NCBI RefSeq assembly: GCF_027744825.2
Contig: NC_071334.1
Span: forward strand, 57,755,937 to 57,819,936
From: Synchiropus splendidus
Lineage: Eukaryota > Chordata > Actinopteri > Syngnathiformes > Callionymidae
Length of the DNA stretch: 64,000 nt
Reading direction: 5' to 3'
The notes under the pieces are model-generated. The model saw only the letters and a program-made list of their open reading frames with translations. It made no database searches and had not been told where the DNA came from. Of the stretch, positions 20,531-34,310 are shown in pieces; position 1 is the stretch's first letter; each line of letters begins with the position of its first letter. A program made the translations under genes and the position numbers.

Positions 20531-23500
20531 TTAACTGAAGATGTACGTACATTTCATTAGGAGAAAATTTCCAGCTAATCCTCATGTTTAGTTGAATAGA
20601 AATGAATGAGGATATCTTAACAGTCCCTCCTGGATTTTGTGGACTTTTTTTTATTGAATAATGCGGGTGAAAATGTCTGAGTGTGCAGCAGTTTATTTAT
20701 TTTTTAAATCACAACATGACAGGAAATATGGACCATTGTAAATGTTTGTTAAACATTTTTTTTGCCTAAGAAAAGCTCAAATAGAGACCAGATATTCTTT
20801 ATTTTCAAGAAGCAATGACACACAATGTCACACAAAATAATGAAATAAATAAATGCACTTGCTAAAACGTACTGTATATTTTTTATTATGATGTTCTGTG
20901 AGTAGTTGCCAGGCTGACAGCATGCAGTGAGCACCTGTTGTTGTATTACAGAGAAATGAATCTGAATGATAAAGTTGGGAATTTTTTGTCAGCGTTTGGC
21001 ATCGCACGTGACATCATCTCAACAAGGTGGTAGTGAATAGGATGAAGTCACATTGCCATGTAGTTGGGTGGAGTATGGAGACTTAAGTGGTTTGTGGGAA
21101 AGATGCAGCGATTGGACAAATATGCAGAGCTCGCAGGGATTGGTTGAAACTGCATTGATAGTTTCATTATGACAAATTTCTGGAGGGACTCTCTTATAAT
21201 CATTAATCAACAACAAAGACAACAAAATAATAATTATTATGATAAGAAGAGAAACTACGTATTTGCAAAGTATTCCCATTTTTCTAGCTTGAGCACCTCC
21301 CCCCCGTAATGTCTGTGCTCGTACCACATGATAGGGTCCCTTTAATGTCAAGACAGTGAAAGGTCAGAAGCAAAAGCTTCACATTCCACAAGACGACCCA
21401 GCTTCCACACCACATATGAATATTGCATGTGATCAAACATGCAGTCATCATCAGCTGTTCCAAATCTACATAAAGTGCTGATTTGCAATCAAAATGGTTT
21501 ACCACCTGCAGACAGCGTGCACACACGGCACATTGGTGTTTTGTCATGACGAAGGCAGCGTGGCTGAAGAGAGGAGGTTTTTAGATGTATTCTTGATAAA
21601 CCCATGCCATGATATATGAGAATCAGTTAGAACTTCTCATTTGGCAGAGGTTGTCAGAGAAAGTCAAGCTCCTTCACCTATCCTCAACACCCTCCCTGGT
21701 ACGCTTGACCTTCATCTCCTCCTTTATAAAACCATGAGCCTCACTGGCTGACTTCCTCCGAGCTTTCTCCCTGGAATCTCTATTCGAGCTGTCTCCATGT
21801 GTCCGAACCTTGTGAGTCTGGCCTCCGTCACCTCTGCTGGAGCAGTCTAACTTCTCTGACATATTCATTTCGTATCTTCATCTTTCTAGTTACCCCCAAC
21901 AAAAGCCAGTGCCTCTTCCATCCTGCCACTTCGGACGTGACATGCTCACCTAACGCCACCTTTGGGACAAAAGCAACTGATTTACATATGAAGTCAATGT
22001 ACAGGTGCAATTACAGGGTCAAGGGATGCAACAAGTACAGTATGGGGGGACACGTAGCAACACGTTTAAGACGATATCTGTCACATCAAACACTGAAGTT
22101 GAAAGTGTTGCCCAACAGAAGCTGATTGGAACAGTTGCAACTCTTCTGAAGGTTCTGATGAACCCCAAAACTTTTAATACACTTCAACATTACAGGGCTA
22201 CAATTCTGCCTCTCCGATCCACCATCTTTTTCCACTACTTTTAGAGCCACACGCAGCAGATTGACCTACTTTTTAATGTGGTGCGAGTGGCGTGTCACCA
22301 AGTCCTGTTTAGTGTGAACGTACCTAATCCCTACTTCCTGTCATTTTGCCTTTTCACGCCGCTGCTCTTCATCTCAACTCACCTATCCGTCAATCTCCAC
22401 CTTACTGTCATGACAAATCACTATATCATCACCAAACATCATGGCCAAGGGTCACTCCTTCCTAACCTTATCTGTCAATCAAATTATTTTGGGCTTAAAG
22501 CCACTTCACTTCTTAAGAGTAGACATTGGTTCAACTGTCAAACAGAAAAAGCAAGAAAAGCACTCCAAGAAAGGAGAGGGCTGGTCTTTGTTTACCAGGT
22601 CAATATGCTGTCCTCAGTACCCTCACAATGAAGCCTTCACCAAAATGTGTTCCGTTCTTTGTCCTGTCATCAATATTTACGAGAAACTTTACTGAAATAA
22701 CAAATACTGAATAGTTTTGGTGACAAGCAGATCAGGTGCAGATGGTCATTTAACTGGTTTTCCTCCGCTTCCTTGAACAACTCTTCCCTAAATCCGTCTG
22801 TCGCGCACATCCACACTGGCATCTTTGTTCTCAATAATAAATGTGGTTTGTCTCCATACGACGGCGATGAGTGACACGGACAAAACATGAACATTGATGC
22901 AAGAACAATGGACATGCAGCTGCATTGTTCAGGCTGGAAGCGCAGGTTGGAATGAGTGGACAGGGAGGAAGGACGAGCGGAGGGAGGGGAAGCTGCAAAT
23001 CGGAGTGGGGCTACATATAGAGCAATTTGTGGATAGACATCTGGTGGGGGAGGGGTGCAGATGGATGTACAGTAGATGAACGGGACGGAGGGAAATGGGA
23101 GAGAAGTGATGTTGGAGCTGAAGTTGGAAGTGTGAAAGCCAACAATGGAGCATGGCAGAATGAAAAGGACAATCATGTCTCAATCCATTCTTTTTGCAAG
23201 TTGTTGTTTCATGCACTTCACTGAAAGAGTCATGTGGCATCTTCATCTAAACCAAGATGGCTGTGCTTCCAGTGCACTCTCCTCTCGTGTTCATCTGTGT
23301 CTCCCACTCTGGGAGGATGGCGGCCGCTGTGATAAGCCACAGCTTCATTGTCTCACCTATATCCAGTCGCTGATGGCTACCAGGCGCGCTCAGAGAAAGA
23401 TGAGTTGGAGAGGAACAATAGAACCACCACATGCACACTGCCCGCCCCCCTCAGCTGCTGCCATAGAGACTATTAGTGGAAACACTGTGGGGACACACAG

Positions 23501-24297
23501 ATAAAGCTGCTCACTGATCTGTAAGCAACCTTGTGTTTTTAAGGATTCAGACCAACCAGGATCCCAGGACTGGCCCACTCATCCACAAGACCTAACAGAG
23601 GAATGTAACCTGTGAAAACTGACACATTTTGCTGTGTCTCGATGACGATGAAGTTCAATATGTGATGAACTTTGAGCACAACAATGTATGCATTGTTGTT
23701 GAAATGAAGCACAACTGGCTTTCAAAGGGAGAAAAAGAATCACCAGTCTTCACCGTCACTGAAAAGTTGCTTCTCTTTCTCGCTTTTTTATCATCAATTC
23801 CTTACTATCTGTATCAGTTTTCAAATTGTTTGGCACCATTTCAAGTCACTTCAAGATAGCTCGCTGGAAAGGAGCCAGACGAACCGCCAGTGAAGCTTCT
23901 CCCCTGTAGTCTCAGTTTGTCACAATATCAGCAGCACTGAAATCATCTTGCCGTGGTTTTGGGTGTAGATTCAATCTAACTATATGTTTTATGCATGAAA
24001 TGAACTGGCAGACTGGATTTGAGCCCGAGGCCTTGACTGACAACTTTGCAGTCAAATGCACTTGATGCAATTAATCTGTGTTATCGGAACAGACAAAATG
24101 CTGTACTACAACACGCACAAAGAACAAGATCAACTACGACTGGGAGGGACATAGCTCAGTCCTAAAGGGGAAAACAATATAGCACCATTTATGGATGTAT
24201 TTGCTTCTACATTTGTCACGACAACGTGGAATGAAGTAGCTCATGTTGGCTATATAAGTTAGCTCATACATTGACAGGAAGTAGTCTGACTTGTATT
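20531..24297. other. intergenic region without a supported gene
   Basis: Short open frames here lack family resemblance or codon structure, and no RNA gene or clear repeat was recognised. Confidence 0.65.
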
Positions 24298-24305
24298 GTG
24301 CAGAC

Positions 24306-25211
24306 TAGGGACACTCCGATCGATTGGTCACTGATCACGATTGGCAGATTTCAGCGTGTCCGCTGAATGCCAATCAAAACAACTGACCACGTGTGACAGT
24401 CAGCGCTGTGATGGAGCCCCGCTGGCTGTGACGCGTCCGCTCCTCCCGACTCACTGCGAGTCTGTTGTGATTTTTTTCAATCTGTCATGTTAAGTTTGCA
24501 TCCTGCAGCACATGAATGCACGGAAGCGCCTTCAAATTAAATTCAAGTAACATCTGACTTATGTCCACCCTTACTTACGACCACGACCAGCAGGTGCCAG
24601 CAGAATTTTTTTTTTTTTTTTTATTCAATGTCTGGCACCGTGTAGGACAGTTACAGCAGTACAGTATCCCAACATCTCACTCTGACACAGCCATCTACCA
24701 CTACAGTAGTACCTATAACCCTCGCGTCGGCTATTTTGAATGGCATTCGACTTACGTCCAATCTGACTTACAACTGAGTGTTAGTCCGATGTTACTTGTA
24801 TGCCATTTAAGGCTCCAGCACTTGACAGAGCACGGAGAGTTTGCCGGGCTCATGAAAGTGAGACCAAGCTAGATGGTTTTGGAGTCTGGTGCAGTGTTCC
24901 ACCTTCTGAAACTTCTGAAAACATCCACGTCTGGCCAGTATGTAAATATTTCACGGACATTGCAAAGTTACAAGAGACTGCAACATCTCACACACACAGT
25001 TAAATGTTTTTCAGTTGTTCTTTTGACAGGATAGTTGCTGCATTCTACAAGCCTTTTTAAAGAGGTCTATAAAAACGTGTCTGAATCGAAATGATTTAAT
25101 GGTTCACACCATGTATACAGAAGGTCTCATTATTTTAATTACAAATTCATTGACAATCCATGTGATCGGTGTCGGTGATCGGCAGCAAAAACCCTGATCG
25201 GAGCATCCCTA
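24306..25211. mobile_element. hAT-type DNA element, 906 bp, non-autonomous, with 8 bp target duplication
   Basis: The left end tagggacactccgatc is the inverted repeat of the right end gatcggagcatcccta with two mismatches over 16 bases. Identical 8 bp direct repeats gtgcagac flank it at 24298-24305 and 25212-25219, the length typical of hAT insertion. No transposase-length ORF is present. A T-run at about 24607-24622 and a pair of acttacgtcc-type repeats near 24.56-24.78 kb suggest a second, nested insertion. Confidence 0.9.
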
Positions 25212-25219
25212 GTGCAGAC

Positions 25220-27560
25220 ACTTTGTTATACATTGTCTAAGTTCCTGGGTTGTCGAGGCAAGAAGCGCCGCGGGGGACAAGTGAGTAGAAAGAGGGGCCA
25301 GATGTCTGTGGTCAGAGTGTAGTCAGAGGTGGCTCCTGCGTTCTGAGGTCAGAAGGTTCACTGCGACAGGTCTGGCCTATTTCTGAAGTTTGCTTCCGCG
25401 TGAAGATTTGTTCCGTCTTGCCTTTGGTGTCGTGAGCTGACAAAATATGCATGGATTGGACTTTTCACCTTTCCCGATTTTTATTCCTTGTATAAATCAA
25501 AGCAAAATGGAGCCTTTTATGGTTTGGAGCTCATCCATGTTTGATGTGCAGCCAGGAGGGAGACCTAGATAATAAAAGCTATCAGACAGCCGCTGCTCTG
25601 CATGTGTGTCTGCGCGTGTGTGGGCGAGCGTGCATATGCATGCATATACATGTGTCGCCACTTTGGGAATCTATTTCGTTCCCAAGCATAAATGGCCTCT
25701 TAATGTATTACGACAGAGACATTCAGATGGTTGCAACACACACACGCACGTCTGCCGCGGCTATAAAATGCGACAGAATTAGCTACAGCTGCAAATGAGG
25801 TCAAGCTGTGGAGAATCTCCATCCGGCTCTCTGTCGGTAAAATATATTTAAACAGGCTCTTCTCTTATGGATCTTCCTCAAACATGAATTCATTCAAAAC
25901 AAATCAAACTGCAGTCAGATCCTGTGAGGATTCGGAGGAACTCGAGGGAAACACTCAAAGCTCAGCTCTTCATCGTGATCTGATCACCTGCAGTGATATC
26001 TGCAGCATTTTGTGTGGCCCGGGATGATTTGCTCTGCGGGGGAAATCAATACTCATTTCAGAAACATGACTTAATCATGACTTATTACACAGTAGAGCGA
26101 AGGTCAGACAAGTCGATCTCCTGACATTTGTACAGAACTTCAGCTCAAATCAAGCTTATTGTTCGGTGTGAGGGTTGCAAATTCATTTTGTTGGAACCAG
26201 TTTTTGAGTTTTGTGTGATGTAGTTTGAGAACGAGTGACTTCCCACTTGTGTTAGTTTCATCTTAGAGGTCGAGGAGAAATGTGGGACCAGCCAGACAAA
26301 TCTTCGGTGAAAAGTGAGATCCTCACCAAAGAGTAACTTCAGCCTGAGCAGGGGGCACTCTCACTTTCTAGTTCCTCAAAATTGGATGTCATAATTGATA
26401 GGTAAAGTCTAGTTTCTGGAGGTACATTATATCCCATAACCATCATAGATAGCGTTAGTATCCAAGCGTTCTTTGGGTGCATAAACATGGCATTCATATT
26501 TTTTCTTTTTCAATATCTTGACCAATGTATTTCCCATGGAGGATAAAAATCACATGCAGTATAAAGACACAATTTCAGATATCTTTAGAAAACACTTTCA
26601 CTTATCATTTGACACACACAAAAATGCTTCTGTAAATGTTGTCACTTGTGTCTTTATCCTTCCAAACTGTTAAATGAAAACACTTTTTTGTTTAAGACAG
26701 ACTTTCAGTAGTTGTAAGAGGAGAGAAACCACAGTGTGGCTTCACCAATCCCCTCCAAAAAATAAAAAAAAATCATACTATGTGAAGTGCGGCAAAAAAC
26801 ATGCATCTGAAATACCAGCTCTGAAGGTGAATACGTTAGCCCTTTAATAAATGACATGCTACACCTTTAAAAATGGCAAAACTAAAGTGAGTTAGCGGCT
26901 CATTACTCTTTGCCGCCGCAATTCATTCCCACAGACGGCTGAAAAATATAGCGGAATCACAATTCCTCCTCAGATGTCCTGAAATTCATCGCAGACAATG
27001 TTAATCTCAGAGGTCGTCCGTCACCACGCATGCATCATGTGACACGACACACCATGAGAATAGGAAAGTAACGCACACATGGGCTGGCGCGTTGTTGAAA
27101 TGCAGGTTTATTATGGAAATGGAGGTGATGCATTACTGTCATTAGACGGTCCATGCAGAGATCCGTGAATATGAAGAGTAATGGCAGGTTTTCCACCGAC
27201 ACAGAGCTGTTAACTGCAGTTTATCCAAATCTATTACAGCTGAAACACACTCTCTCATTGTTCACTGCGACACTTACAGTCACACCATGGCAGGATGTGG
27301 ACAGAAAGTGAGCTGCATAATCTTTGGGAATATAACGCTTCAGTCCCCAAACTTCTGCAGCTTTGTGTGCATTTCAGTTAGAGGAACTATCTATGCCAAT
27401 AAGAAATTCCACAATGAACCTGAGTGATCGATGCATGCGTTCATTATCAATCCTTTTCCAATACTCATGGAGCTTCAGGTCCTCAACTTCCTGAAGATTA
27501 GTCTGGACTGTCTTCTTCCAAACAAAGTGGTGTGTGCAGATGTGGAATTTGAGGAGCAGA
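25220..27560. other. intergenic region, possible conserved non-coding DNA
   Basis: No ORF of note. CA-rich microsatellite tracts are small. Parts of 26.88-27.25 kb have the even composition often seen in conserved elements, but this cannot be tested here. Confidence 0.5.
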
Positions 27561-28088
27561 TTAAGGTTCCCTCCAAGCCTCATTGGTGCTCAAGGACGTC
27601 CTCTTCAGACATGTCCTTTCCTCCTCTGACATGCGCTGAGCTGATCTTACCTTCTTCAGTTTTTGTCGCTCAAGCTTCTCTTTGTATAAAACCTGGAGCT
27701 TCTGAAGCTTCATCTTCAGCAATGGGGTCCTCCTCGAAATATCTTTTTGAAGGGCCTCGCGAGCACCGAGTTTGGCCCGCAGGTTCTCCACCTCACCGAG
27801 AAGAGCCTGGCTCTCCATGTGGTGTGCTGCAGCCAACTCCTCCAGGGCTCTTCTTGCTTTCTGGACATGCTCTTCCAGCTGAGCCTGCAGCTTCGCAATA
27901 GTCTGCTGCGACTCTACGTCATGCTGCTCGATTCTTTCTTCTATCTCCATCAATTCGTATTGTTTCTCCTCCACAGCTCTCGTCACAGCAGCGATTTTGA
28001 TCTCAGTTAAGGACTTCTGGCTCTGGCAAAGCTGAAGCTGAGCTCTCAGAGCCACATTCTCCACCATCACACTGTCTTTATCCTGCAT
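27561..28088 (-). CDS. coiled-coil protein of unknown family, 175 aa, single open exon
   Basis: Not recognised as a named gene. The ATG at 28088 has a good context (gcc before ATG) and an in-frame TAA lies 54 bases upstream; the frame stays open for 175 codons. Residues about 8-140 are almost continuous amphipathic helix rich in Glu, Gln, Leu and Lys with heptad spacing, for example MEIEERIEQHDVESQQTIAK and ALEELAAAHHMESQALLGEV. They are followed by a basic stretch LEKLERQKLKKV-like at about 140-150 and a short Ser/Thr-rich tail. No signal peptide, membrane segment or zinc motif is seen. It may be an intronless gene, a terminal exon of a larger coiled-coil gene, or a retained retrocopy; no poly(A) tail was seen. 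It stands alone in a gene-poor stretch between b3gnt2-like and epha5. Confidence 0.6.
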   Translation of the reverse strand: MQDKDSVMVENVALRAQLQLCQSQKSLTEIKIAAVTRAVEEKQYELMEIEERIEQHDVESQQTIAKLQAQLEEHVQKARRALEELAAAHHMESQALLGEVENLRAKLGAREALQKDISRRTPLLKMKLQKLQVLYKEKLERQKLKKVRSAQRMSEEERTCLKRTSLSTNEAWREP

Positions 28089-28594
28089 GGCTGGACCAGA
28101 GGGGCTTCTGTGGTTGAGGGAATCACCAATCTGGAAATGTTACTCCATCATGGTTGAATGGAGTAAAAAAAAACAACATGCTTTTATAAACTTTTTTCTC
28201 TGGAATGATGTAGTCAACATGAAAGACACATCGAAGCAGTGAGGAAATGACATCATCTGCTCTCCTCGAATATAAAGACAAGAAGTCACTGAATTAGATA
28301 CATAAAGAAGAATTAGCTTGCCTAAAATGTGTCTTTACAGTCGGTGTCCCACACCCTGTGACATCATTTTGTCAAGGCCCCATGAAGTCAAGTGTGTGAC
28401 ATCATTACTTTCACAGTTGTTCACTCTTACCAGGGGTTTTGTTGCCGATCACGGTAGGAAATTCCCCTCACTTACAAGAATAGCAAACAAAGGACAAAAT
28501 CCTGGTTTTGTGGGGCGATGCTGCGATTGAGTGGGAGCCCTCCACACACACCTGTTTCTCTGGAGAGATGTCAGCAGCGATCTGTCTCCGCATG

Positions 28595-28695
28595 AGCAGA
28601 TCAGGACTGGCACCTAGTCCAGGGTGTCCCCTGTTTCTCACCAATGTCAGTCTGGATGGATGTCAGCAACCCTGACTTGGAGAATAAGCCATTGT
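28595..28695 (+). mobile_element. degenerate 3' tail of a fish SINE
   Basis: The run cctagtccagggtgtcccct followed by a gatgtcagcaaccctgac-like segment resembles the 3' tail shared by the SINE family seen at 20.3 kb. It is a short, diverged fragment. Confidence 0.4.
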
Positions 28696-30346
28696 GATGG
28701 GATCCAGGGGAACAATATGCCCACATTAAAGTCCATTAAATTGGTTAAACTCTCTCTGACTATTGACCTTGAATGGGATTTCAAAAGGATCTTGATCATC
28801 TCACCCTTGAATTTGTCAAACTCTGAGAATGAAGCAGCAGTTCCCCCTTGTTGGTGATGCCAACACTGCAGGAGTGATGGTAGAACGTTTCATGGGAGAA
28901 ATAGTGAGCACAGCACGAGCCCAACGTGATTGTAAAATTGAAGGAGGATGCATTTTAATACTTGTTTGTAGTTGGTTGTGAAGGTCTGTCATTTCACACA
29001 CGGAGCAGAGCTGCAGAATTTTGCAGTCGAAAGGAGACAAATGTTCACCATCTTATTTCAACCTTTCCAGCTGCCTTGGAAGCTTTTACAGCCGATGTGG
29101 TGAAGAGCCCTGGGCCCAATTGTGCTCCCACTAAGTCACATAACGTGACCCGTGGGAGCATGAAGGCTTGAAATAAAATCTATACTAATTTAAAGATCAA
29201 ATGAACTGCCCAATACCATTAATAAGAGACCGTCACAACCATGGAAATAGATTTTTAAAAGATGGGGAAGGGATTACGTATTTGTGCTTCACTGTGTAGC
29301 GAGGCTCTGTTGGTGGTGACAGAGAGGACTTCACATATTTAACACCAAGCTGAGACTTTAAACGTGTCCGCCAAGTATTAACTCAAACTGCTACTTCATG
29401 TCTCTTTTTCAAACATTGGTGCTCAATAAATGAATTGTTCTTTGCTGACGGTTTGACATCAACCGTAAACTTGCAAGTGAAAAAATACAGTGTTATACAG
29501 CATCTCAAATAAAGCATTTGACACAGTAAGCTACTCTCCATTAAATGGTTTATTCACTCTCAAAAAACTGCAATTCAGTTGGACTGAAGCACGGTTCTTA
29601 TTAAGACCCGTTTACGCCGCGCTCTCCCCGACAGTGTTCCACGTAGACTGATAATCTACAGACAAGCACGGAGGGAAGATGATGAGGGATGTTCGGCAAA
29701 GTGGCGCTGTGGAGGATCATTCTCTTCCAATTCTCAGCAGGTAATGCCAAAATAATTACGGGGCGAGTCGGCCCAGTGGGCAGGCAGTATCTCATCATTA
29801 TGGACCGAGGCTGATGGGGCTAACAACCTCTAAATGTTCCGCGCTCGCCGGCGAACTCATCAAACGCCGTTCACCTTTTTCGTGAGCATCAGCCGCGACT
29901 CTCACCTTCAGCAGTAGCTTCGTGTTCCATTGTCTCTTTGTTGGGAGCGTTTCAAGTGATTTGTTTTTTTCGTCATTGTCATTTGTGAAGTACCTACTTT
30001 CATATTTTTGGTGAAGTCAACAGGGACGGGATTTTTAAATCACAGACACATTCATTTTTATGAAACGAAATTATGTACCGGGACTGAAGTAAATCATACA
30101 CGAGACCTATGAAATTTGATTTTTGTAAACATGTTAGTGTCTTTGTTCCAGGTTAGTTATTTCAGGTAACCTTGACTCACCTTGTGCTCCACACACACAC
30201 ACAGATGCAGGGCATCATTTTCACCAAAGAGACATCACATTAGGGACAATTCAGCTCATATGATTGACTGCTTCGTATAAAAGGACCTTGAAAAAACATC
30301 TGGGCAAGTGACAAATGTGTCCCTCAGGCTGCCTTTGTGTGAAGGA

Positions 30347-30347
<1 letters not shown>

Positions 30348-30392
<45 letters not shown>

Positions 30393-30404
30393 CACGCACA
30401 CACA
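30348..30404. repeat. (CA)n microsatellite
   Basis: About 57 bases of CA with two CG interruptions. Confidence 0.95.
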
Positions 30405-31279
30405 GTGGGTGTAAGCGAAAGGAAACCCAATAGAGCCTGCAGGTACAGTAGGTGTATGTGAAACATCTGAGGAGACAAACGCTTCAGAAAGGGCACAGTA
30501 AACACACAACTAGTGTATGTATTTGTATAAAAAAATACACAAACAAATGTTGATGCCTAATAATGTACCTTGTAATGTAACCTTTACAAATGATATGTGT
30601 ATTTAGCGGTTAATCATTACAATTCATGCGTAATTTAACCACATATTCGGCTCTTATGAGCCTTATTTTAGGTCTGTTGAGGAACAGAGTGATGAGGGAA
30701 AACAATAGCTGCACCGTGACTGCGAAGAACGCATACATCATTTGTATGCACAGTACTAGACTCTTTAATTAACATGAGCTGAGAGGCTCCTTGCAGCAGG
30801 ATCTCGCTGTTTAAAATACAAGGGCAGAGTCTTTATCGCCGCCGTCTAATGAACCCAAATGAAATTAAAAATGTGACTGTGAGAGGAAATGGAGCCCAAG
30901 TTATCTCTGAGAGAAGGAGCGTCCTCGCCGCACGCTCGACATCAGGCGGCTCCCCCGTGACAGGCCCGCTCTGATCTCACCAAGGAAGGGTGAAGCCTGT
31001 TTCACAGCAGCTTATTTTGTCTGGGTCAGACGTTCCGCCGATGGTTTCATGTCTCCGCGACACCACAGACCGGCTTCATCTAGCCCTGCTCCAGCTCGAG
31101 TGTGAACGAGTCGAGCGGCCCAAAGTGAGAAACGCACGAGTATGTGCGAGCAAGGCGGTTTGCTTTTGTACATTTGGTATAAAACCTTCAGGCTTGGACT
31201 TAACACGTCAACAGATGGCAGAAGTGTCACAAGGCCAACGGTTGGTGATGTTGTTTCACTCTTGCTAACAAGTCCCTTC

Positions 31280-31420
31280 ATGCATTATGCAGATGATGTC
31301 ATCATTATGGCTTCATCAGTTGGTTGTGTTCTAAGAATCATTATCCAGTGGAATCAAACAAATGTTGAAGCAGAGATGAGACAGTGGAAACATGACCTTT
31401 TCAATCAAACCCATGCATGA
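31280..31420 (+). mobile_element. possible degenerate LINE reverse-transcriptase fragment
   Basis: One frame reads HYADDVIIMASSVGCVL, which matches the YADD catalytic core and following ASS of LINE reverse transcriptases. The similarity fades after about 20 residues, so this is at best an old fragment. Confidence 0.3.
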
Positions 31421-34189
31421 CTGACCCATGAGACCATGACTCCCAAGAACAAGGGGCCTGTGGTGGATGGAGTTGAGGCACAGACAATCTGTTCGTTATA
31501 CAGTAGATAAGAGCTGGCACCTGGCTGCCACAGTGGCAACAGGGTCATCCCAAAAATGGCTCACGATAAAAGTCCAGGTTGACAACACTCCTTGATATTG
31601 TGTTGATGGTCAAACTGTTATTGACCTCTCGAGAGAGTGGCTCCTGCTTTTTGCCACATGTGAACGGAATTGGAAAACCTGAAAAATTACCAAAAACTAC
31701 ACACTCAGTCAAAGACAGCTTCAATTGAATTGGAATGCTGCCTTTTATTCCTTTCATTCACACCAAGATCAGATGTTTGTGGCTTTTTGACTGAGGAATT
31801 GAATAAACCTCTACCCAAAGGTGGATGGCGGGGGGACACCCGAACACCTGCAGACACGCCGGAGGTCAGACAGGAAGCTATAATTTCACCGTCGTGCGGC
31901 ATCTAAAGTGACAGCAGAAGGTCATTCGTGATGATTAAAGAGACTTTACCACAATGATTTTTAAATGACCCTCGAGACGTCTCGACCACCGACACCTTTC
32001 AAGAGAAAATTACTTCAACGTGCCGAGGGAGGGTCGACTCTCTTCCCAGAGTCAGTGAAGGGGGGGCAGAGAGGGACAGCAAAAAAAAAAAAAAAAGCCA
32101 GACAAGATCCAGAGGGGCGTTCGGTCTACAAGGGAGGCATTCAGGCTGAAAAATATGTATTGATATTAAATTGTGGAGAAACAAAATGATGGCGTAACAG
32201 GACTATAACAAATCGGAAGGTCAGCAGCAATTGTATTTAAACTTGGAAGTCAACTACGTAGTTGAGAAATGAAACAAATCCCTTCCTTCCTATAAACAGA
32301 ACTCATAATTCACAGTTTTCACAAGCAATAACGTAAATGACAATCTTGTTTTTACTGTAAACAAGTACTGCACTTGACTTCAGGTAGAACATTACAGCGT
32401 GATCAAATCCAAAATCCCTCCCATTTTACTGTAATCTTGATAAATCTGACAGTAAAATGAGTCTAGTTTCAGGGCCAAACATCCAAGGAAAACCCTCCGC
32501 TGCTCTCACAGCACAGACCTGCAGGTACTGCGAGGGGCCACATGGGGAGAGAAAGACAGGCGGGTCGCCCAGAGCAACATAGCTGGCCATCCAAGAACAA
32601 TTCCAGTCAGCACCAATGGGAATATGAGCCCCAGTGCAATCGCAGCACACACACACGTCGAGACACACACACACATATTCCTGCAGGTCGTTCCTTAAAG
32701 CCGCTGATACAGAGGTTTTGGCAATCGCCGACACTGATGGTATGACGGCTAATTTCACCTTCTCAAGTGTGTGCATGTGTGTGTGATAATCACCTTGAGC
32801 CAGCCCCGAGATCAGCCAGGAAACACACACACACACGCACACACACTTTTGCAGCGCTTCAGAACTGAAGCATGTAAACAAGCGTCACAGCCTCACCTCC
32901 ACACTTGATTCAAGGTCATAAGAAAAACATAAACACAGATGAATGAGATGTTTTATGACTTTTGAAGATTAGTGACAGTAAAATACGCTGTGTGTGATAA
33001 TTCCATCTACAGCAGACTTAACTCGACAATTAACTTGTCACTTCTCAAGGACGAACCATTAACCAGTCCTTCACACATCTCACTCCATTAAGTTGGAGAA
33101 CAGTCCCAAACAAAGGACAGCAGCAGCAGCATCTTCCTGTGGCAGCCAATGGTTGCTAGGCCCTTGCATCACCAACACATCATATATACTTCAAATCCTT
33201 AAAGCTCTCTACCTAAACCCACCGAGCGCCTCGGCTGTTCGCTCTCTGTATCGGCTGTTTGAGCGTAATTGGACGTGTCTCTGAGTTAAATTATCCATCT
33301 GTCTCTGTTTACAGCTCCGTCCCTTCTGCTCTCCGTCGACACAAAGAAACGGAGCGTTAACAAGCCGCCTCCTTATACACTGACAATTGGCACCGCAGCC
33401 CGTAATCCCCATCTGATAGGAAAACATTCTGTAGCGAATTGAAAGAACCGAAAAAGGCTCATTAGACAAAACAGGAATCGGGGGGGAAAAAATGTTTGTA
33501 GTCTCCACTTAATGCATTTAATATTCCCACAGTCTACAGGAATTACGGAACTAAGACAAAGAGCATATTCGCTTTTTTTTCCTGTATGGAGTAATAACTG
33601 GTTAATGATAACTTTGGTTTGTATCAACGTGCCCGCAAGCACTTGCTCGCCCGTAGACAACCTTTGATCTTGGCTTCGAGAGAGTCAGGATTGTGAAGGA
33701 GTAGGGTGTCCCGTAAAAATCTCACAATAGCTGCTCCTTTTCTTCCCCCCCACTGGTTTACAGTGTTGTTTTTTTGGACAGTTCTCTTGTCAGCTCTTTT
33801 TATCATAGTCCAATATCCTATAAGTCAGTACAAAGGAAGTATGAAGTATGAACATGGCAGCCAGTAATTTAAACAGCAGAATCTGAGCAAACAAACGTTG
33901 TAGTGAGTGGATAGTTTTTTTCCCCAACAAAACAAGGACACACAGGTTAACCAATCAGCACTACTCTGACAATAAACAGTCTTACTGGTGATTCGGGATC
34001 CTCCTGTTGACTTGCTGCAAAAACCTGCACCCACTGAGGCCCTTTTGTGGATCACTTTGAGACCCCTTATAAATTTAAAAGAAAAAAAAAATGGAGAAAA
34101 AGCCAGAATCTTTCTGGCTTTTCAGTGAGGTATTTATACACATAACAATCGCACCATCTACCACTGTGCAGAGATGGCAAGGGCAGGTA

Positions 34190-34310
34190 GGAAACGGCTG
34201 TATTCTTATTGTCTCTGACTGAGCAAAAACCCATTAGAGACCAAGACTCTAAAAAGGGTGGTCTTGAGACCAGTCTCAAGACCAAGACCAATCTCGAGTA
34301 CAACACTAGA
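34190..34310. repeat. fragment of a dispersed repeat with ggtcttgagacc palindromes
   Basis: The imperfect palindromic string gtcttgagaccagtctcaag followed by accaagaccaatctcgagta and ending in acaacactag resembles the terminus of a DNA-element family frequent in fish genomes. The full element is not recognisable. Confidence 0.4.

Noticed and set aside
22670..23246. Minus-strand 168- and 105-codon open frames
   Set aside because: Unusual length but Ser/Pro/His-rich composition, no family match, no splice context, and overlapping open frames on the other strand.
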